A stretch of 64,000 nt of DNA from Archegozetes longisetosus (GCA_018873245.2 JAEMBT020000005.1:9994001-10058000); one strand, 5' to 3'; positions 25,290-38,156 are shown, counted from the first letter of the stretch. Notes: generated by a model from the sequence alone, not told the origin. Made by a program: numbers and translations.

Positions 25290-25386
25290 CTCATACCTGA
25301 GTGGTTGAGCTATTAGGAAGAATACTATGAATTCTTTTGTCTATTCATTAGGGTGTTTTGAGACTTAAGTTCCGGATTCAATTTCT
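25290..25386 (+). other. tRNA-like relic or SINE head
   Basis: CTGAGTGGTTGAGC near 25298 resembles a polymerase III A box of the class seen in Ser/Leu tRNAs. AGTTCCGGATTCAA near 25369 resembles a B box. The spacing of about 70 bp is longer than in a normal tRNA and the cloverleaf cannot be completed, so this is not an intact tRNA. A tRNA-derived SINE or a degraded tRNA pseudogene is possible; chance remains plausible. Confidence 0.3.
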
Positions 25387-26338
25387 TTATTATGCTATAA
25401 ATATATTCCTTTTATATCAAATATCAAACTCATATATGTTTTTTATGATCCTTTTTATCTTCTTAATTTTAACTTTTATTCTTTGATTTTAGTTTGAATT
25501 TTGATTTTTATCTAGTGCTCAATTTCTTCGTCTCCTAATGGGATAATTAGTCAGCGACTCATACGATGAGGAAAAAAAATTTTAATAAATGAGAGACATC
25601 CGTGATTATGATCAGGTAATTAACAAATTTACTATAAAAAATATTGCTTCTGAGGTATGAAATTCTCAATAATTCTAAAAAATCACTGATGGAACTCTTG
25701 TTATTTAATTAATGAATTGTGATTAAAAATCAGTAAAAAAATTTTGAATTTTCACAGAATATTTCATGAGATTTTAAATTTACTGTTCGTGAGTAGATAA
25801 AAACTTCTCATATTATTTTCCATTCCTCACATGAACTGAAGTGAAGTCCAAGTCAAGTCTGCGAACTTCTAATAAATTATATTCTGCTCCTCAGGAGCTA
25901 AAATCGGTTTGAAAAACAAATAAAAAGTTTTTTATCATAAAAATAAAACTCAAATTATCAATCATAAAAGCAAAGCTGAAAACGTTTAGCATGTGAAAAA
26001 AAGATTCGATTAAATAATAACCTAGTGTCCAGTCTTCAGTCTAATTATAGTTTTTATAGAGATCAGTAAAAACCTAATAAGAAAATAAGTTAAAATGTTT
26101 TGCTCTGCTTCGTAAATCCTATGCTCACGAGCCAGGGGAGGGAACAGAGAAGAAGACATAACTTTTCAGATTATTTGTTAAGTTTAAATGAAAATATTTA
26201 TATTAGCTAGCATGCAATGATACTACTCAGTCGCGTGGAGTTATTTTTATGAAGTTGGGCAAATAATTTATGACCTAGTATTAAAATTTAAATTAAAAAT
26301 AATTGTTGGTTATGGGTATTGCATTTCTGAAATCTATA

Positions 26339-26365
26339 TACAGTAAAAACTCCATATATAAACTG
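26339..26365 (+). mobile_element. Lone pogo-like left end
   Basis: TACAGTAAAAACTCCATATATAAAC resembles the family start. It lies about 95 bp before another left end of the same kind at 26436, so it may belong to the same locus, as at the compound copy near 0.85 kb. Confidence 0.4.
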
Positions 26366-26435
26366 AAACTTAGGGGAGAATCTCTATCTATATATCCAAT
26401 CTTCATATTTGTGTCTCTTAGGGAAAAGTAGAAGA

Positions 26436-26562
26436 CAGTAAAATCATTATAACGAAGCTTAAGGTCAGTAACACTTCATCTCTTTCTATCGAATTTTGGT
26501 TATTTGAAATTTTCTGAAGTTGATTGTTCTTAAATAGAGTTCGTTATATCTAGGTTTTACTC
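26436..26562. mobile_element. Short pogo/Tigger-like miniature element, about 127 bp
   Basis: The left end CAGTAAAATCATTATAACGAAGC and the right end GAGTTCGTTATATCTAGGTTTTACTC form inverted termini. It is shorter than the usual 180-195 bp, so an internal deletion is likely. Confidence 0.65.
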
Positions 26563-27625
26563 TAGTACGAGAAGAAAATTTTGTTAAAATATCGTCTACG
26601 ATAATAAAAATCCTTTTTCTGGTCAAACTATTGCCGACACATTCCAACAGAAGTCAGAATTTTTTTCATAAGCTATAAAAATAACTCCAAATTCTGTTTT
26701 AAATGAGATTTTCGTTTACAATAAATCATTTAATTTACGATTTGATAATAAAATTTTTATTATATCTAAAAAGGTAAACAAGAATTGTTTAAACTCGGAC
26801 TTTGTTTGAGTAGGAGATTATATTCTCATTAGAAATTTATTGTTTTTGGGACCTAATATTTATGGACTCGAATGTGATTTTTATTGTTTATTAAAGCTGT
26901 AAAACTTTTTATCGAGTCTGGTATCAGTTATTACTGTTTGTATAATAGAAACCCAAATTAAAATTCAATGTAATTATCCATTTTATCAATCGTTTAACTT
27001 CAACTTTTACAATATTATTGATCGTATAATAAATCTTAAAATATATTCAATCATAAGTATTTGGAAAAAATGTTTTCAAGTTTGAGTCATTATATGTTTA
27101 TAAAGGTTTTAGATATATTTATGATGTATTGATAAATATTCATAACTTTTAAAACATTGTATGCATTGCAATAAAAAGTAATTCAGAATCAATTTAACCC
27201 TAAAACAACAACATTTTCAGCTTTGAATTCATCTAATTTATGCTAATTTTAAACGAAAAGTTAATTTGATATTCAGAGCGAATAATTTTAAACTTTAATA
27301 TTCGGTTCCGAAACGTTAAAAGACCTGAAAGCTCATAAAGTTTTTAATTTTTAAGCTTTATATGCTTTGGATCTTCAGGTTATAGAATCTTAAAAGCGAT
27401 TGAATTACAATTAATATATTTTTTGCATGTCTCAAAAATTTTTAAATAGTACCAAATGAAACTACATGTGACTACAGTTGAAATCATGTACAGGAAAGCC
27501 TATTCTTAAGTGACTTTTTATGTAATTAATCATTGTTTTACTCGTGAAAAACTACTCGATCAAAAATTTTTTGTTATTTCTATTTTTGTTTTTTAAATGA
27601 TAGCTTGCTCTCAAAAAATAATTTA

Positions 27626-27793
27626 TTGCAAAATCTCTGGTTCGAAATAAATGATAAAAGCTCAGGAGTATGTAAATAAAACAAAGCTAAAAATTTACTC
27701 AAAAATTTTAATCTTCATTATAAAAGTTCTATCGATTTCAAAAACCTCTTTAAATCTCATGGAAATAGTGTTCACTATAAATAGGTTTGACTG
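27626..27793. mobile_element. Probable pogo/Tigger-like miniature element, clear right end only
   Basis: The right end, GTTCACTATAAATAGGTTTGACTG, is followed by TA and is a good reverse complement of the family start. The left end is uncertain; TTGCAAAATCTCTGGTTCGAA near 27626 is the best candidate and would give about 168 bp. An incidental 78-codon frame covers this copy. Confidence 0.5.
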
Positions 27794-29636
27794 TAATAGA
27801 TGTAAATCATTTGATCTCATAATAAAAGAGAATAATTTGAGCAAAAAAAATGAATCAACTTTATGGGTGGCCATAATATTGACATGACTTCTAACTACGA
27901 TTATAATTAGAAACTAATCAATACTTAAATACATTAATAATTTATGGCAAATAATCTTCGTATCACTTGTCTTTCTTTCCTATTCTTTACCCGCCTATAG
28001 CTCCAATTGCTTTTCAGGTTTTATATAAGATTGAGATCTTGAGTCTAGTCTTCAAGACTATTGATGTTCCACAAGTGATGCGATGATAAAGAAGATAATA
28101 ATTACAAAATTCTAGCTCTTATTAAGATTAACATACTTTAAACAAAGCCCATAATTATATTGAATTTTTATAACAAATCTATCAATACTTAAGTGAAATA
28201 TAGTTTTGTTCAAAATTGATTACAATTAACATACATAGATTTATAGAAGTCTTCTTTATAACTTCTCAAGAATAGATCAATGAATAAAAATCTTATAAAT
28301 ATCTAAAAATACATCTTCCAAAAGCTTAACATTTTCTTCAGATATAATTATAATCATTGTAAAAGTTATTAGAAGCCAATTACGACATGAATAGCTTGTA
28401 AAAAGGTATAAGTATTAGTGTATAGAGAGATGTCTTAATATTTATTATTTTTGGAGCTAATCACTATTTAGCCAATAATTGGTTGCATTAATTATTGATT
28501 AGGAGTAGTCAGAAAAATTACGTCTCACTTCTTACCAATGCTAATCAATATGCCTTTGGGTGTAAGATACACATTGATTTACTTTTCTATGTTTTAATAT
28601 TATGTCACAAGTTATTGATATAATAATTAGTTGAGAATTTGTGCTCTCAATCTATTCAGACTTTGTTAGAAACTAATACATTTACATAGTTTATGAATAG
28701 AAAATCCATTAATTATTTGCTTCACATAACTTCTATCGACTGTTGATTACATTAATTCTTAAGTAAATCTAATTTTAGATAATTATTAGAAGTGTTGTAA
28801 TTGTTATTAATTTAGTACTTATTTGATTAGTGAATAATTACAGACGTTTTTCTGTAGGTGATGCAGCTTGTATTCAATCATAAGATACTAGCTATTAATT
28901 AAAACAATTAAGTTTTGCCAATTTAAAACTATTTCATTTATTTTAATATTTTTATTTATTTCTAACTTTATTAATCATATATTTCTCAAATCAGTTCTAT
29001 TTCACGGGAGAGCTCATTAAAGTAATTAATAGTCAACTTTTTATAGATTGAAATCTTAGCTTCTAGTTATTTAAGATTTTATTTTTCTTGTTCGACAACA
29101 GAAAAATTGCTTCAAATCAAACTCATGTTAATTATGGGAAAAGAGAGTAAAAAGAAATTGATTTCTATAGACGATAATAAACTTTAAGATACTATATCTA
29201 ATTCGACGTTACAGGACAACACATGAAAAAACTTTTTTTCAAATTACTAACTTTTATTATACCAATAAATTCATGGCTTTCTCCATCTTATTTCAGGTTA
29301 AAAATAGCTAAAAAAATTAAGTATTATTTTTCGTGTGGATAACAAATATAGATTTCTATAGATTTTATGGGTTTTAGGGATATATCAATTCATTCATTCA
29401 AAGAGTGTGTTAACTGACGGGTTCTTCAGTATTAACTAAACCTGTTCTTTGAATAGATGGTTCAATAGATAGATATAGAGCATTATTTTGGTTGTGAAAC
29501 TTGTGTTTTGTAGTCTCAAATCCTCGAGAGATCTCGTTTAAGGTATTGTAGTTTTAGAGAATAAAATTGAACATAAGCTTCAACTGCTTAAAGGCAAATG
29601 AATCGATATTATTTTAGTAGCAGATTGCTCCACATA
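27794..29636. other. AT-rich DNA, no gene seen
   Basis: No open frame of note, no tandem repeat and no element end was recognised in this 1.8-kb stretch. Confidence 0.55.
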
Positions 29637-29670
29637 CAGTACAACCTATTTATTGAAATTGAAAACATTT
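29637..29670 (+). mobile_element. Lone pogo-like left end
   Basis: TA followed by CAGTACAACCTATTTATTG matches the family start. No right end was identified within a few hundred bases. Confidence 0.4.
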
Positions 29671-32353
29671 ATTATTCATGTAAAGTCAAATATTGGATCA
29701 TATTGTTTTTATTATGCTTAAAATCCTCTTAACTTGTAGCTTTTTCTTAAACCCCTTCAATGTTTCCGATCTTCTTTCAACAGTTTCTCAAATTTATTTT
29801 ACTGTTTATAGGATTTGAATATATATATCAATTGAAGAAAACTTTCGAAACTTTTAATACGAGTTTAAATCTAATTAATTTTTAAGAAATCTTATAAATA
29901 AGAAATTTTTTACTTTTTTCTTATTTGTTTATCTCAAAAATTTCACATTTTTTAGATTAATCTTAACTTGAAAAATTGAACGAAACTCTGATTTGAGATT
30001 TCCTAAGAAATAGTTTAAGGCATTGAATTACGATAAGGATTTGATTTTGAATCCTGAGCCAATTAACAAAAACAAAAAAAGTGCTTGTCTAGTCAAATGA
30101 ACTTTGAGTGACTAAAAGATTAAATAACTGAAAATTAAGATAAGGTAGGAAAAGAAAAATTGATTTAAGTGGCAATTAAGTTAAGCCTAAGTGAATTGCT
30201 TTTCACCAAATTAGAATATTAGCAAGATAAAAATATTTTATTCGATATTTATAGATGTTTGAATTAAATTTAGTTTTGGAGAAACAACTCCAAACTGATT
30301 TAATAGTAGTTTACACTAAATTGATTTTCCTGCACAAGTAAATGATCGGTAAAAGTAAAAAACCCAAAAACGTAGTCGCACTTAAGTTAAGTTAGAGCGA
30401 AGTCTCAGTTAATTCAGAGCATGAGAAAGACAAATCCGAATGCTCAAGAGGCCTAATAAAAAGGAATAGTGAAAGGTTGTAGAGAAAAAAATTGGTTTCA
30501 CTAGTACTCAAACAATCGGACAAATAATAGGACTATTCTATTCAACTACAGCTTTATATAAGAGATTATTCTTCGATAATTAGGCGAAAAACCTCTTGTT
30601 GTTTGACAGATAAGCAATTTTTATCCCAACATTTTATGACGTGTTCGTAGAATTAGATTTTTATGACATATGCCAAAAGTTTGTTACCCAGAATCGAAAA
30701 TTCGATGAAATTCTGGATATTCAGGAATAAACTCTACAAATAAGTAACTAGATAGCTATTAAACATCTATAAAAGTTTAGATATCTATTATTAGTAAACC
30801 AAATAACTTTGAAATTTCAATAATCATGTTCTGATACTTCTATTTTGGAAAACGTTTTTCTCTTAAGTAAAGCTTTGATTGATTCATATGTTATAGGTTG
30901 TAGAGTTTAGTGACCACTAGAAATAAAAATAGTCAACATTTTCACAGGTGAGTATCTGCATATATGCAAAACAAACGCAATAACTACTATAATCATTGGT
31001 GGTCAATGATAGTGATGCCTATTCTTAAGAAGTACTGCACGCGATCACAAGTATTTCTTGAGAAATGATTGCGGAATAGATTATCAGTTTATGAATAACA
31101 TCTTATGAGAAAATAGAAATGTTTCAATAGTTGTCCTTTGATTAGTTTGTGTGACACCTAGACATTTATTTCTTATGTTATTCAGGTTTTTTCTTGGCTA
31201 AATTTTTATCTCCATAGACAACGCTTATCTTATATCAGCTTAAATCTGGTCACCATCCTAAACGCTCCATTAGTTATTTTATGAACTGTTGAGAATTTAA
31301 TATCAGTTTATGAATCTTGATTTATTTTTCGATCTAAAGTAGTTTTAAATCACTCGATGATGTCATATCAAAAAAGGCTTCTTATATCAAAATTTAATAA
31401 ATATTTTTGCAGTTGTATAACAGAAAAAACAGATTAAACTAGTTTCTAAAATTTGGAATAATATTAATACTGAATTGAATAGTGAATAATTAAAAATGAT
31501 ATAAGGTAGTGACTTGTCACCTGTAACTAAATCATAGAAATAATTAGTGAACTTATGAAATGTTAATTTTACTTTTACAATTTAAAAATTATGCTTTCTT
31601 TCTTCTTGAATAACTAGCAAAAGTTAACCGTTTTATCAGAGAATAATTGTTTATATTCGAAAATTGCTCAATTCGATATTATAACAGCTTTTAAGACTTT
31701 TTATTCAAACATTTATCAATTTTGTAAATAAACGTTGAATATTAGAACAAAATGCATAAAATTATTCAAATATTGCTTACAGTTCATAACAGGTCTTTTT
31801 AATGTTTGAATAGCTATTATATAAAAAGATCTACAAAACCATCAAAATGATTTCCTTAAACTTTTCATTCAAAAAATCAGTGCTTGAACTAAAAAAGTTT
31901 GACGAGAACTGCTGGTAAAATAAATTCTTTGACACGACTATAGGTTGAAATTTTGCTGCACAAGAGGAACAATAGAAGAATCGAAAAAATATGAAAACTC
32001 TATAGTGTTGAACATCTTCTTCGGTCAATTGATCAGATTATTGTCGTCCAATTGGGCTCTATATCGATAGCCTGAAGGTATCTAATGTCGAAGTGGATCA
32101 CACTTTCCATACATACAGTAATTTTCTATTCTATTCGCTAAAGAAGAGTGCGATTGAGATAGAGAGCAAAAAATAAGGCATAGAATAAAGGAATGTAGAG
32201 TGAAATTCTCTCAACATTTCTATCTAATGAACTCAGAGACTCCCAAAGTTAAACAATAAGAGTATATATGTATACGAATAGAAGGGCATAAGTGTCTACT
32301 GTTTACCTATACATTTACACCAGTTTTCCAAGTAATCTTTCAACTATTTTAGC
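29671..32353. other. AT-rich DNA, no gene seen
   Basis: No supported gene. A 65-codon reverse frame at 31831-32028 has no recognised domain. Near 31.38 kb the phrase CTTCTTATATCAAAATTT resembles the interior of the miniature element at 0.9-1.1 kb and may be a decayed internal fragment. Confidence 0.45.
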
Positions 32354-32425
32354 CTTAGTTATACTGTTTTAGCTTATGGTACAGTATAAACAGAATCTAC
32401 TGTTAGCTGAAACAGTATAACTAAG
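32354..32425. repeat. 72-nt hairpin with 21-bp uninterrupted stem
   Basis: Positions 32354-32374 and 32405-32425 are reverse complements at 20 of 21 positions. The one mismatch would be a G-U pair if the plus strand is transcribed, so an RNA stem would be unbroken. The 30-nt apical part contains a further ACAGTA/TACTGT pairing (32381-32386 with 32398-32403). Size and shape fit a microRNA-like precursor or a tiny foldback element. No host gene, promoter or homologue is visible, so function is unproven. Confidence 0.6.
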
Positions 32426-32732
32426 CGCTGGCAAAACGTTGTCTCACTCTTATATAATACTATACTGTTTAGTCTTTACTCATCTCTATTCCTATTTGCT
32501 CTCATGTCTCGTACTCTTCAGCACAAAGAGTAAGGGCTCAGTATTTTGTATGCTTAATATATTAGTAATTACGAGCCAGAGAGGAAAAGGCAGACGCGGA
32601 TCAGAGGATGTTCGCTATGATATAACTGGATTTTTAGGGATGCGAATAGTGTTTAAGGCTAGAAAATTGAACCATCAATATAAGGGCCTTAGTCAATACT
32701 AGTTTTATATGCTCTTACATCTTTTCTAACTT

Positions 32733-32784
32733 AGCTCACTTCAATCTAGCTCATTCCAACCTAGCTCACTCCAACCTAACTCAC
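32733..32784. repeat. 15-bp tandem repeat, about 3.5 copies
   Basis: The unit is AGCTCACTCCAACCT. Copies lie at 32733-32747, 32748-32762 and 32763-32777, with a partial copy starting AACTCAC to 32784. Units differ by one to three bases. Confidence 0.85.
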
Positions 32785-33525
32785 TATGTTTGTGTTCTCC
32801 CTGAATCAAACACACCATTAGTGATCCCTTAGTCCTAATAATTGGGTTGTATTTACGTATGTTTTATGACTCACACTTTCTCTTCTCTACCATTAAATTT
32901 TTAGTCTGATTCGTTTAAAAGTAGTATTTATTTAGATATTGTTTAGGATTTAATAATCAGATTCTTTTGTCAGAATAGTGTGAATATTGGCTGAAATTAT
33001 TTGATGGGATTAATGTTCCAGAAAACAGGAGAGCAACTGAACATATGGGAGCTTAACCCCTATCTAGTCATGTCTACCGAATGATCTGATTATAGCTTTT
33101 ACGAATTGTTTCAATGTGTTTTATTGTAGTTTTGGGACGAGATCAGGCTCGGAATCAACTTTAATTAAAAGTTTCTAGGAATATTTCACACTTCTATACT
33201 CTGAACGATTGATCAAATTGATTTTCGAAACCCTTTGGAAAACTTTCCAATTTTCCAATAGATTAGGACCTGAAAATTCCAGATAGCTTTTCAAATTTCT
33301 AGCAGTTATTAAATCGTTTATTTGAAAAGATATTAGTTACACAATTTTTTTTTCAAAATCCATTACTAGCTATTCATGCATCAGAATAAAAAATATTGTT
33401 TTATTTCGAGCCAGAAATTAATTCTTCATTTTTATTACACTCAATACTAAATTAAACGCAAAAATTGATTACATTCACAGTTTGGATAAAAGCAATTTAT
33501 TATTCAACTCAATATTGAATGCAAA
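32785..33525. other. AT-rich DNA, no gene seen
   Basis: No open frame, repeat or RNA-like structure was recognised. Confidence 0.5.
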
Positions 33526-33585
33526 AAAATCTAAGTGGAAGAAGACTAGGCTAGCAGTGCATTAGGGGTTCGAGACTTTTTTATG
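33526..33585 (+). other. Possible tRNA-like fragment with polymerase III-type terminator
   Basis: ATCTAAGTGGAAG near 33529 loosely resembles an A box. GGGGTTCGAGAC at 33564-33575 is a good B-box match about 38 bp later, the usual tRNA spacing. It is followed at once by a run of six T, the polymerase III stop signal. The acceptor stem is not recognisable, so this is a relic at most. Confidence 0.25.
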
Positions 33586-36500
33586 CTGAACACTAATGGC
33601 AATCTGGCTGTTTATAAGAAAAGTTTTCTCAACTACGAAAATGAATGAATCATATTATAGTTGTCTCACTTGGAGGCCAAGAATTTGTCGCATAGTTAAC
33701 TCTGAGGCGGAATAATAGGCAGAGAGATAGAGAGAAGAATCGAAATAAAGTCATTCAATGAACTGATATTCTTTAGTGTCTGAGACTAAACCAAAGCAGC
33801 TTTCAGTAGACGCTCATTACTTTTCAACCGCAATATTATCTCTTGAGTGGCAATAATGTTATCATTCTTTCTATTTTTTATGACTTATCTCTCATTGTCT
33901 TATAAATGAAAAGCTAATTATTCGTATCACAGGAAGTGTTCATTCGGAAGCGCTTTGAATGTTCATTAGAATTTTTCGTTATATGCTTAAAATTTTTCAT
34001 TTCAAATCAGGCAAAACCTTTTCTCTCATTTTACTGCAAATGAAATATGAGTTCAAAAAACTTTTTCATTCATTCAAAATGAGCCCAATTTTGATAATAA
34101 CTTGAAAAAGATATGAAAGTTTTATATCTATTCTTCAGGTATTTATGTTAAAGATTTTTTGACTTCAAGGAAGACTTACGCCGAAAATAATTGTACTTTT
34201 ACTAAAGAATTGGGTAAAAGTCCAAATCTTATGCATCTGTTTCAATGGAAAACTAGTGCATTACTAATACCATCACCAATTCAAGTGAAGGTGAAAAATG
34301 AATTTCTTTAGTTTAAAATTAGAGCATATTTTATTCATAAACATGTCTTATAATCTTAAAGATTATAAATCTTTTTTCGTGCGATTATAATCAAATATTA
34401 AATTTTAACCCAATATTTGAAGAAAAAATTACTTTTCGTGAAAAAAAGTTTTGTGTCAAAAACCGATCACTTATATTTTGATTTCTGATTGAGTGGAAAA
34501 TTATCACTTAATAGATATTTTACAATTTACGAAATCTATATGTCAGGAAGAGAAGTCAATGAAAAGTTCAAATTTTCATTTATTTATATGATTGTGCTAA
34601 ATAATAAATTTTAACAAAATTTATTATTAAAAATTGCTGTGAAAGTTATTTTCGAGAGAAGTTTTAACTTTTGTCTTGATGAATTTTATAATTAAAACCT
34701 AAAAAAGAATTTTCTCGAACTGTAATTTGATTATAAAATATGTTCAAAATGAACAGTATTTATCTTTTTTCTTTTAGAGAGATTGAACTTGGATTTATTC
34801 TATGCTAATCTTTTGCTTACATTGACGCGAGCAAGTAGCTAACACATCCTTTTGACCAAAATTGATTTAATTTAATAAAAATGTTATTGTATAATTTGTA
34901 TGATATACGTTAGTGTCTGGAAAGTTTTTCAGATTAATTCTTAATTTTTGTTGATTTTCACTTTAATCAATGTTTCTTCAATGTAATTAGACTCATCACA
35001 AACAGTAAAAATTATGATAGAGAGATCTAATGGTTAGATGAAGAAACATACCATATTTTAGTGGTCATTGATTCTTAGATTCTCGTTTATCCTCTAATAT
35101 ACTTATCTTTTTAATTTTCTTATCCTTAACTAATAACCAATAATTGTTTACACGTTTCACAATTTTTAATCATTAGGATACTAATTCTCACAAATTTAGA
35201 GGAAAGTTTTTCTCAAATTGTAAACTATAAATTATTTCTAATCCGGTATTTAATAAATAAATACGTTTATTATCTGCCTAACAGTTATTTAAATTGATTC
35301 TGTCTTTCTAATTCTTTCAATAATTTTCATCAGTAATGATATATTTGAATCATGAAAAGAAAATTTTCATATCAATCAAAATATTGAATTATATTCCATT
35401 TGTCAAAGAACCTTAACATAAGTAAACATGCGATAAGAGCATTACAAACATTAAGACCAGAAAAGAATATCTAAGACGAAAAAATTGAGTTTAAGTGAGA
35501 ATTAAAGCAATCATTATTTGAGATAGAGTTAAAAACTTATTGTCTATCATCATTCAATTTAAATGACCTGAACTTAGGCCCAATGAACTAGTTCGAAGAT
35601 GAAGTCTAATTATTAGGGTTGACGTATTCTGTGTGTTATCATTAGTTTTCAATACCATATCCGCTTACTTCGAAATTTAGAGAAGCATAAAAGCACTCAG
35701 AAAGACATTAAAAACATGACAGATTCACATTTTAAGAATGCCTTAACTATATAGCTTCGGATAGCAGCTAACACACTTCTCAAAATAAGAACCATACAAC
35801 TAGTTTTGAGGCACTCCTCAACCAGAAGTCAGTTTTATAACAAAATAGATAATCGTTTGAATGGGTCAAAGAGTTACTTAGCAGAGAGAAAAACAATTTT
35901 CAAGTCAAATCAATTAAATTCAATACATTCCCAGTTCTAATAATTCATAGATTTGTTTATTGATTGGAATTATCTTTTGATTAATCGGCTGAAAATAAAT
36001 AAAACTTCTAGTTCTTTAGTTCTTGTTGCTTTAAGCTTTGATTAATTGATTTTTCTCTCGGTCTATATTTATAAAAGAATTTTGCTTAAGACAAACCCAT
36101 TGATAACTTGATTAAAAGTTTTTTCCTTAATTGTAGCTGAACTGACATTGAAATTTAAGGTAAATTACAGTTAATAATGGTTAATTACAGGACAGAAATT
36201 CTTATGATTTCAACACAAGTATTGAAAGCTTGATGATAAAATGTTTTGGTTTGAATTTTGGCGAAAGAGTGAAAAATTAAACAGAATTTCTGACAGAATA
36301 TTAATTGATTTTTAAGTGTGATCCCTAGCATGTTTTCACTAGAAATTAGGGTACATTTTCTTCTAATTGATAAAAAGACTATTTTTCAAAAAGATTTACT
36401 GCTCTTAAATATACTATTTAGCGGAAAACAAAAAGAAATTTGCAACTTAATTAGAAATATTAAAAGCTTTTGGCCGTACAATTGAAAAAAAAATTAATAC

Positions 36501-37440
36501 TTTATATACTGAGGTGTTTTCCTCTGCTAAAAATTACAGCTTTTATGAAAATGCTTTTATAGATGCAAGTTTGAGAATGAACTCTAGAAATTGTAAAGAT
36601 TTAGAAAGCTTTTCTCAGCTTTTGGTATTTGGTGGTTTTAAAAAATCAAAAACAATATCTACTCCATGCAATTCAATTTTGAGTTTGTTTAATTGATTGA
36701 CATGAAAAGTTGGAAATTTATTTCTTTTCTAATAACAAGAAAAACAATTCCAATTTAAACAGAGAAAATCTGAAAATATATTTCAAGTCATTTGATTACT
36801 GCTAGGTAGCAAAAAATGAATTTTTTCCTATTTCCTTCAGATCAATGAACTCTGGAATAGATGAAAAATGTTGAGTTCTATATCAAAAATAGACTTATAA
36901 TTGGTAGATAGTATGAGAAAGTTTAGAATTATATTCTCCAAAGAAATTGATTTCTTAATAGAAAAACGTTTGTGAGAAAGTGATTGAAGAAGAGTTTAAA
37001 ATGAATTATTCACTAGTATTTTCTATCTATCAAACTATATAATATTGATGGACACTTATAATTGAATTAAAATAAGCAAAAAGAAAAAATAGTATGGTTT
37101 CATACATTGATACATCTATTTTTCAAACTATTGATTGCTTAACGTTTGTTATGCTTTTCTTTCTTTCACTTCAAATCTCCATAGGTTTAAAAATCAATTC
37201 CTAGACAATTATGTCAAGAATGCAATGAATTATCGGGCAAAAAACCACTTAATTGTTAGCAACTATTATGTCATACTTAAAAAATAACAACAACTCTGTT
37301 GTAAACCTTTCATAATAATGACCAAAATATAAATGATATGTTAAATAGTAATTGAATTGAAAGCTTATAAAAAATTTATTTTCAACTATAATATAGTTTT
37401 TTCTTTATATTGTATTTTTCACGAATGATTGATAGGAGAA
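33586..37440. other. AT-rich DNA, no gene seen
   Basis: About 3.9 kb without a supported gene. A 60-codon plus-strand frame at 36514-36696 matches no family I recognise. Apart from the 21-nt palindrome at 34348-34368, no repeat was recognised. Confidence 0.5.
34348..34368. repeat. Perfect 21-nt AT-rich palindrome
   Basis: TTATAATCTT and AAGATTATAA flank a single central A. Such AT-only palindromes are common by chance in DNA this AT-rich. Confidence 0.6.
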
Positions 37441-37529
37441 AAATGTCAATCTCCGTAACCGGTGATGCATTCATACGAGCAATAATCTCATTGAGAATTG
37501 AACAGCACCTGAGACTCAAAATCTTTATT

Positions 37530-37597
37530 CAGATTATATACATATAATGGTTCTTTACTCATAAATGAACTTTGGCGGGGAACCAGATAACTGCTCA
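37530..37597 (-). repeat. Inverted copy of the 105-bp repeat unit
   Basis: Read on the minus strand from 37597, the sequence begins GTGAGCAGTTATCTGGTTCC and continues through CCAAAGTTCATTTATGAG and AAAGAACCA. It parallels the direct copies at 37608 and 37819 (AGTTATCTGGTT; TCCAAAGTTGATATTTAAT; AGAAAGGGGTA). It faces the first direct copy head to head. Confidence 0.6.
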
Positions 37598-37624
37598 CTA
37601 TAATAGTGTGCAGTTATCTGGTTC
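37580..37624. repeat. 45-nt near-perfect palindrome
   Basis: GAACCAGATAACTGC (37580-37594) is the exact reverse complement of 37610-37624. The inner CACTAT and ATAGTG also pair, leaving one T-T mismatch and one central A. Weaker pairing continues outward on both sides (CTTTGGCGGG against CACTCCAAGTGG). It is made by the head-to-head meeting of two copies of the local repeat unit. Confidence 0.9.
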
Positions 37625-37890
37625 TCACTCCAAGTGGTGTCTTACAGAAAAGAGTTTACAATCAGAATTTTTAATACTCTACAAAACAGGATAATGAATA
37701 AACTATTAGAATGATCAGTTAACTGGTTTTAATCGGGATTGATATTAGATATAAAGGAGTATACAATAAGTATTCGCAATGTTCAAGAAAAACATGATAA
37801 CTGATATACTATCGAATTGATCAGTCATTTGGTTTCTATCCAAAGTTGATATTTAATAGAAAGGGGTATTCAATGGGAGCACAGAAGAGA
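37608..37890 (+). repeat. Diverged tandem repeat with period of about 105 bp
   Basis: Three direct copies start at 37608, 37713 and 37819, spaced 105 and 106 bp. Each opens with an NNNCAGTNANNTGGTT block, followed by a GATATT-like block, AGAAAGGNGTA-like sequence and ACAA. The first two also share ACAT/ACAGGATAA-TGA and ACTAT-GAA before the next unit. A weak GATCAGGTTCTAA at 38141 lies 322 bp after the third start, close to three further periods, but the units in between are not recognisable. Confidence 0.65.
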
Positions 37891-38123
37891 TATTCAAGTT
37901 ATATGCACTTTCCTACTATATAATACACATAATCCTAACTGTAATAAATCTTATTCAGACTCACAGTTACCCAAATCGAGTGACTGAATGCTTTGGTACA
38001 CCTTATGACACAATTTATCATTTTCCGCATGGAAGCTCACCAGCAAATTATTATTCCGGGCATTGCATTACATTAGAGACTATATAACGATAGCCTAGAA
38101 TACAATTTGTGTGATAACATTGC

Positions 38124-38140
38124 ATAATAATAATAATAAT
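38124..38140. repeat. (AAT)n run
   Basis: A trinucleotide ATA/AAT run of 17 bp. Confidence 0.9.
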
Positions 38141-38156
38141 GATCAGGTTCTAAAAC

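Noticed and set aside
30581..30607. GCGAAAAACCTCTTGTTGTTTGAC as another pogo-like left end
   Set aside because: The match to the terminus is partial, no TA-CAGT start precedes it and no right end follows.
32439..32702. An 87-codon plus frame just after the 32.4-kb hairpin
   Set aside because: It lacks any recognised domain, and its composition is that of surrounding non-coding DNA.
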